Shown here: piece after piece, positions 59,558 through 64,000 of the stretch
Numbering within the stretch: position 1 is the stretch's first letter
Layout: every line of letters starts with the position of its first letter
Source of the DNA: Flavobacterium aquiphilum
GTDB taxonomy: Bacteria > Bacteroidota > Bacteroidia > Flavobacteriales > Flavobacteriaceae
NCBI RefSeq assembly: GCF_027111335.1
Contig: NZ_CP114288.1
Location: 2,852,001-2,916,000 of the forward strand
Direction of reading: 5' to 3'
DNA: 64,000 nt
Program-made: the position numbers and the translations under genes
Notes under the pieces: generated by a model
Told to the model about the DNA's origin: nothing
What the model saw: only the letters and a program-made list of their open reading frames with translations
Database searches by the model: none

Positions 59558-61966
59558 ATGATAAAAGAGAAAGTCGATACTGGTTTAACATTTGAAGATT
59601 TTAAAACCGAAGTCTTAAATGATTACAGAATTGCCGTAATAAGCCGAGAATGTAGTTTATTAGGCCGTAAAGAAGTATTAACTGGAAAAGCCAAGTTCGG
59701 TATTTTTGGCGATGGCAAGGAAGTACCGCAGCTTGCGATGGCGAAATGCTTTAGGAATGGAGACTTTCGGTCAGGCTATTATCGAGATCAAACTTTTATG
59801 ATGGCCATAGGCGAATTGACAATTGAACAATTTTTCGCCGGTTTATATGGTCACACTGATATTGAGTTGGAACCAATGTCTGCAGGAAGACAAATGGGAG
59901 GACATTTTGTTACCCACAGTTTGAATGAAGACGGATCTTGGAAAAACTTAACACAACAAAAAAATTCAAGCGCCGATATTTCTCCAACTGCAGCTCAAAT
60001 GCCTAGATTACTTGGATTGGCACAAGCTTCAAAAATTTACAGAAACGTTCCAGGCATCCCAGATGCAGATCAATTCTCTATTAACGGGAACGAAATTGCA
60101 TGGGGAACAATAGGAAATGCAAGCACTTCAGAAGGATTATTTTTTGAGACTATTAATGCTGCGGGAGTTTTGCAAGTTCCAATGGTTATGAGTGTATGGG
60201 ATGACGAATATGGAATTTCAGTACATGCCAAATACCAAACTTGCAAAGAAAGTATTTCGGAAATTTTGAAAGGATACCAAAAAGATGAAAATTCGAATGG
60301 TTTTGAAATACTAAAAGTAAAAGGTTGGGATTATGTTGATTTAGTTGCCACTTACGAAAAAGCGGCCGAAATCGCCCGTGAACAACATGTTCCAGTACTC
60401 ATTCATGTTGAACAGTTGACGCAACCTCAAGGGCACTCCAGTTCAGGTTCACACGAACGATATAAAAATGCTGCCCGATTGGCTTGGGAAAAAGACTTTG
60501 ACTGTATTCGTCAAATGAAATTATGGATGATTGCCATTAATATAGCATCACCGGAAGAAATTGACGCGATTGATTTGGAAGCCAAAAAAGAGGTTTTCGA
60601 AGGTAAAAAAATAGCATGGAACGCTTTTATCGGTCCAATAATTGAAGATCAAAATCAGGTAATTTCAATTTTAGAAAGAATAGCGACCACAAGTCCTAAA
60701 AAAGAAGAAATTCTTAAAAATGTTGCGGCATTAAAAAGCATCAAATCGCCTTTGAAAAAGGAAATAATGTCAATCTCAAGAAAATCATTGCGATTGATTA
60801 TTAATGAAGATGATAAAGCAGAATTATCGCAATGGATTACCAATTTTATTAAAAAAGAACAAATAAAATTCAGTAGTCATTTACATTCTGAATCCAACAA
60901 AAATGTGTTTTCGGTTAAAGAAGTTTTACCAGAATACCCTAGCAATGCTACACCGGATACAGATGGTAGAATGATTCTTCGAGATAATTTTGATGCACTT
61001 TTCTCTAAATATCCGGAAGCTTTGGTCTTTGGTGAGGATGCTGGAAATATTGGTGATGTAAACCAAGGTCTTGAAGGAATGCAGGAGAAATACGGAGAGC
61101 TACGAGTAGCTGATACTGGAATACGTGAAGCTACTATAATTGGACAAGGAATTGGAATGGCATTGAGAGGATTGCGTCCGATTGCTGAAATTCAATATTT
61201 GGATTACCTATTGTATGCCATTCAAATCATGAGTGATGATTTGGCTACTTTACAATACAGAACTTTGGGTAAACAAAAAGCACCGCTTATTGTTCGTACC
61301 CGCGGACACCGGTTGGAAGGTATTTGGCATTCCGGTTCGCCAATGGGAATGATTATTAATGCAATCAGAGGAATGCACGTGTTGGTTCCAAGAAATATGA
61401 CACAAGCAGCAGGTTTTTATAATACTTTATTAGCATGCGATGAACCTGCTTTGATAATCGAATGTTTAAATGGTTACCGATTAAAAGAAAAAGCGCCTTT
61501 GAATTATGGAGAATTCAAAACACCAATCGGTGTAGTTGAAACATTGAGAAAAGGTTCTGATATTACACTTGTTTCCTATGGTTCTACTTTACGCTTAGTA
61601 GAACAAGCTGCCAAAGAATTATTTGAAACAGGAATTGATTGTGAAGTAATCGATTTACAATCATTGTTGCCTTTTGATATTAATCATGATATTGTAAAAA
61701 GTATTGCTAAAACCAATCGATTACTGGTAGTCGACGAAGATGTTCCTGGAGGAGCTTCAGCATTTATTTTGCAACAAATCATTGAAGAGCAAAATGCTTA
61801 CAATTATTTAGACAGCAAACCGCAAACTCTGACAGCACAAGCGCATCGACCAGCTTACGGAACAGATGGTGATTATTTTTCAAAACCTTCTGCTGAAGAT
61901 ATTTACGAAAAGGTGTATGCAATGATGAATGAAGTAAATCCTTCAAAATATCCAAGTTTGTATTAA
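59558..61966 (+). CDS. Fused E1 alpha/beta branched-chain oxo-acid dehydrogenase-type enzyme
   Basis: 802 residues joining the two E1 subunits of an alpha-oxo-acid dehydrogenase: alpha part about 1-390, beta part about 460-800. Alpha blocks: FRSGYYRDQTFMMAIG near 70, SAGRQMGGHFVTHS near 105 and the TPP region WGTIGNASTSEGLFFETINA near 187, followed by WDDEYGIS near 217. Beta blocks: VFGEDAGNIGDVNQGLEGM near 490, DTGIREATIIGQGIGMALRG near 520 and the C-terminal transketolase-like domain (CEVIDLQSLLPFD near 690). It decarboxylates branched-chain oxo acids and acylates the lipoyl arm of E2. E2 and E3 are not in the window. The fusion is common in Bacteroidota. Confidence 0.93.
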   Translation: MIKEKVDTGLTFEDFKTEVLNDYRIAVISRECSLLGRKEVLTGKAKFGIFGDGKEVPQLAMAKCFRNGDFRSGYYRDQTFMMAIGELTIEQFFAGLYGHTDIELEPMSAGRQMGGHFVTHSLNEDGSWKNLTQQKNSSADISPTAAQMPRLLGLAQASKIYRNVPGIPDADQFSINGNEIAWGTIGNASTSEGLFFETINAAGVLQVPMVMSVWDDEYGISVHAKYQTCKESISEILKGYQKDENSNGFEILKVKGWDYVDLVATYEKAAEIAREQHVPVLIHVEQLTQPQGHSSSGSHERYKNAARLAWEKDFDCIRQMKLWMIAINIASPEEIDAIDLEAKKEVFEGKKIAWNAFIGPIIEDQNQVISILERIATTSPKKEEILKNVAALKSIKSPLKKEIMSISRKSLRLIINEDDKAELSQWITNFIKKEQIKFSSHLHSESNKNVFSVKEVLPEYPSNATPDTDGRMILRDNFDALFSKYPEALVFGEDAGNIGDVNQGLEGMQEKYGELRVADTGIREATIIGQGIGMALRGLRPIAEIQYLDYLLYAIQIMSDDLATLQYRTLGKQKAPLIVRTRGHRLEGIWHSGSPMGMIINAIRGMHVLVPRNMTQAAGFYNTLLACDEPALIIECLNGYRLKEKAPLNYGEFKTPIGVVETLRKGSDITLVSYGSTLRLVEQAAKELFETGIDCEVIDLQSLLPFDINHDIVKSIAKTNRLLVVDEDVPGGASAFILQQIIEEQNAYNYLDSKPQTLTAQAHRPAYGTDGDYFSKPSAEDIYEKVYAMMNEVNPSKYPSLY

Positions 61967-61984
61967 AATTTAAAATCAATATCC

Positions 61985-62018
61985 AAATCCCATTCGCTTC
62001 TGCAAATGGGATTTTTTT
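61985..62018 (+). terminator. Terminator after the E1 gene
   Basis: 10-bp stem AAATCCCATT/AATGGGATTT followed by a T run, 18 bases after the stop. Confidence 0.78.
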
Positions 62019-62051
62019 ATCTTTAGCAAAACCTAATCATAACTATTTTTA

Positions 62052-62729
62052 ATGGCATCTTTAGAAACTTTATTTTTAGAATTAGACGATATAAGAGTTA
62101 TTGACCGCACTATCCCCTACTCAGAATATTTTCCTTTTGACTTGTCTGAATCCAATCAGGAATTAAATCAACTTAATCTTTCAGATGCTACTCAATTTGA
62201 AGTATATCTTGATAATTATTTAGCTAAAAATAAAGCTCGTGTTGCCTATGGAGGTTATGGAGAAATACGTAATCTGTATAAAAGAAGTACGGTTTTCAAT
62301 GATGCAAGTACTGAGGAACGAAATATCCATATTGGTTTGGATTTATGGATTAAAGCAGGGACTTCTGTTTTAGCTGCATTGGATGGGAAAGTGCATAGTT
62401 TTCAAAACAATAATAATTTAGGTGATTATGGCCCAACAATTATTTTGGAACACGAATTAAGCGGAACTATTTTCTATACTTTATATGGGCATTTATCTTT
62501 AGAGAGCATCACTTCCCTGAAAATTGGTGATTTTTTTGCAAAAGGGCAACAGCTGGCAACTTTGGGAGATTCCACCGTAAATGGTGATTACGCTCCTCAT
62601 TTGCATTTTCAAATTATAAAAAATATTGAAGATAATTTTGGAGACTATCCTGGAGTTTGTAGCAAAAGTAATTTGGATTTTTATCTGGAAAATTGCCCTG
62701 ATCCTAACCTATTGTTGAAATTAAAATAA
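62052..62729 (+). CDS. M23-family peptidoglycan DD-metallopeptidase
   Basis: 225 residues, with LytM/M23 zinc motifs: HIGLDLWIKAGT near 93 (HxxxD) and HLHFQI near 192 (HxH), plus TLYGHLSLES near 142. Enzymes of this type cut peptide cross-links in peptidoglycan. There is no clear signal peptide in the first 25 residues, so it may be cytosolic or exported by an unusual route, which is odd for a wall enzyme. Relatives sit beside aminotransferase or dehydrogenase genes, as here. Single gene. Confidence 0.85.
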   Translation: MASLETLFLELDDIRVIDRTIPYSEYFPFDLSESNQELNQLNLSDATQFEVYLDNYLAKNKARVAYGGYGEIRNLYKRSTVFNDASTEERNIHIGLDLWIKAGTSVLAALDGKVHSFQNNNNLGDYGPTIILEHELSGTIFYTLYGHLSLESITSLKIGDFFAKGQQLATLGDSTVNGDYAPHLHFQIIKNIEDNFGDYPGVCSKSNLDFYLENCPDPNLLLKLK

Positions 62730-62899
62730 CAACTTGATTTTAAAACCATTGGTGATAAAAATATTTTTAAATCAATTACTACGATTCTTTTAACATTGAT
62801 TTTAGAAATATTCAACTTAATTTTAAGCTTGTATTCCCTATTTCGAGCGTTATGATAGTTAAAGAGATATTTTTTATCTATAACTTAAAATAACATATC

Positions 62900-64000
62900 A
62901 TGAAATCCATATGCAAAATAGCAGTTTTCTTCATTGCTTTCAATACGTGGACAATGATATCGCCTCAAAAGGCAACTGCGCAAGTATCAATAAATTTTCA
63001 GGTTTTTTACGATGATTTAAGTCCCTATGGAAGCTGGGTGCTTAATTCACATTATGGATATGTTTGGATCCCAGATGTTGCCGTTGGCTTTATTCCTTAC
63101 GGTACAAATGGTAATTGGATATATACAAATGTTGGTTGGACATGGGTTTCAAATTATCCTTGGGGATGGGCTCCTTTTCATTATGGTCGTTGGTATTTTG
63201 ACTATATGTATGGTTGGGTATGGGTTCCGGATTATGACTGGGGACCAGCTTGGGTTGTTTGGAGAAGATGCGAAGGTTATTATGGATGGGCACCTATAGG
63301 CCCGGGAATCAGTATTAGTGTGGCATACGGGGGTAGCTACAATTTGCCTTCAAATCAATGGATATTGGTAAGAGACCGAGACATGGGAAGAAGAAATATC
63401 AATAATTATTACGTCCGTTCTTCAGACAATGACAGAATCCTTAGAAATTCTACTGTAATTAACAACATCAGAACAGACAACACCAATAGAGTAAGATATG
63501 GTGTTGGGCCAAATAGAAACGAAATAGAAAAAAGAATTGGTTCAGAAATTAGCCCTGTTGCTATTAGAGAGCGAAGTAAACCGGGGCATAATTACGATAA
63601 AAATGATCTTTACATTTATAAACCCAGAGTAGAAAGACAAACTGCTTCGGGTAATAGGCCTATTCCATATAAAGTGGTTCCAATGAAAGATGTAAAATCA
63701 AATAACAGATCAAATGCTTCAGAGCAACGTAATGATCGACCAGATCAAAGGGAACCAAATAATCTAAATCAAGAACAAAATCGTGGTAATCAACACCCCC
63801 AACGTAATGATCAATCTGTTCCTAAACCAAACAAACAAAATCAAGAACCAAATCCTGGGTATCACCCCCCACAACGTAATGAGCAATCTGTTCCTCAACA
63901 ACATAATAATAGACAATATCAACCGCAATATCCTCAGGAATCAAACCGAGGAAATCAACAGCCACAACGTAGCGAGCAATCGGTTCCTCAGCCACAAAAC
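62900..64000 (+). CDS. DUF6600-type secreted protein, C-terminus outside window
   Basis: 367 residues in the window, still open at the edge. Signal peptide MKSICKIAVFFIAFNTWTM, cleaved after about ATAQ. The middle (about 35-140) has the Trp/Tyr-rich repeats of DUF6600 (LSPYGSWVLNSHYGYVW, PWGWAPFHYGRWYFDYMYG, YDWGPAWVVWR). After about residue 260 it turns into a disordered tail rich in Asn, Gln, Pro and Arg with degenerate repeats of PQRNDQSVP at spacings of 24 and 31 residues. The family is typical of Bacteroidota envelopes, function unknown. Confidence 0.85.
   Translation, partial: MKSICKIAVFFIAFNTWTMISPQKATAQVSINFQVFYDDLSPYGSWVLNSHYGYVWIPDVAVGFIPYGTNGNWIYTNVGWTWVSNYPWGWAPFHYGRWYFDYMYGWVWVPDYDWGPAWVVWRRCEGYYGWAPIGPGISISVAYGGSYNLPSNQWILVRDRDMGRRNINNYYVRSSDNDRILRNSTVINNIRTDNTNRVRYGVGPNRNEIEKRIGSEISPVAIRERSKPGHNYDKNDLYIYKPRVERQTASGNRPIPYKVVPMKDVKSNNRSNASEQRNDRPDQREPNNLNQEQNRGNQHPQRNDQSVPKPNKQNQEPNPGYHPPQRNEQSVPQQHNNRQYQPQYPQESNRGNQQPQRSEQSVPQPQN

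Noticed and set aside
1..64000. CRISPR arrays, prophage or integron regions
   Set aside because: No regularly spaced direct repeats, phage structural genes, integrases or attachment-site pairs were seen.

Overview
The window looks like chromosomal DNA of a Flavobacterium-type bacterium (phylum Bacteroidota). The evidence is AT-rich intergenic DNA, many TAnnTTTG -7 promoter elements, SusC/SusD outer-membrane transport with an ECF sigma/FecR regulator, a fused E1 alpha/beta oxo-acid dehydrogenase, a DUF3822-rsmD pair and many short structured intergenic repeats. I see no CRISPR array, prophage or integron; it is mostly housekeeping and cell-envelope DNA with a few small mobile or repeated elements.

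1-20.6 kb: a DinB-family gene cut by the window edge, ppc, an Lrp-type regulator, an M14 carboxypeptidase, a lipid acyltransferase, a spermidine-synthase-like protein, kdsB, a DODA-type dioxygenase, a REP-associated (RAYT) transposase between REP-like palindromes, a RecD-like helicase, DUF3822-rsmD, RNase P RNA, a MidA-type methyltransferase, an RMD1/DUF155 membrane protein, a MoxR-like AAA+ ATPase with its VWA partner, a META-domain lipoprotein, a hairpin cluster beside a YchJ-type gene, and small unknown genes.

20.8-33.3 kb: a CHASE/PAS hybrid-free histidine kinase with a receiver-only regulator, small unknown genes, a J-domain/KTSC protein, a TlpA-type thiol reductase split by an in-frame UGA, tRNA-Tyr, SIMPL and rhomboid proteins, two tandem LpxL-like acyltransferases, a class V PLP enzyme and tRNA-Pro.

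33.5-43.6 kb: a minus-strand locus with an ECF sigma factor, a FecR anti-sigma factor, a SusC with an N-terminal STN signalling domain, SusD, a large HExxH metalloprotease and a DUF3347 protein. It reads as a self-sensing uptake system, plausibly for peptides or metal-bound peptides; the substrate is inference.

43.9-64 kb: glmM, ACP phosphodiesterase-ggt, AlkD, a membrane-anchored trypsin-like protease, a ClC channel, uvrA, a small DUF559 endonuclease-like gene bounded by 41-bp inverted repeats and a 40-bp direct repeat of the uvrA 3' end, a LOG-family protein, an M1-like protein without zinc ligands joined to a probable beta-barrel, the fused E1 dehydrogenase, an M23 peptidase and a DUF6600 protein running off the end. 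The DUF559 insertion is the best candidate for an undescribed mobile system. A second candidate is a family of structured repeats (43.8, 51.8 and 55.6 kb) with a compensatory base change.
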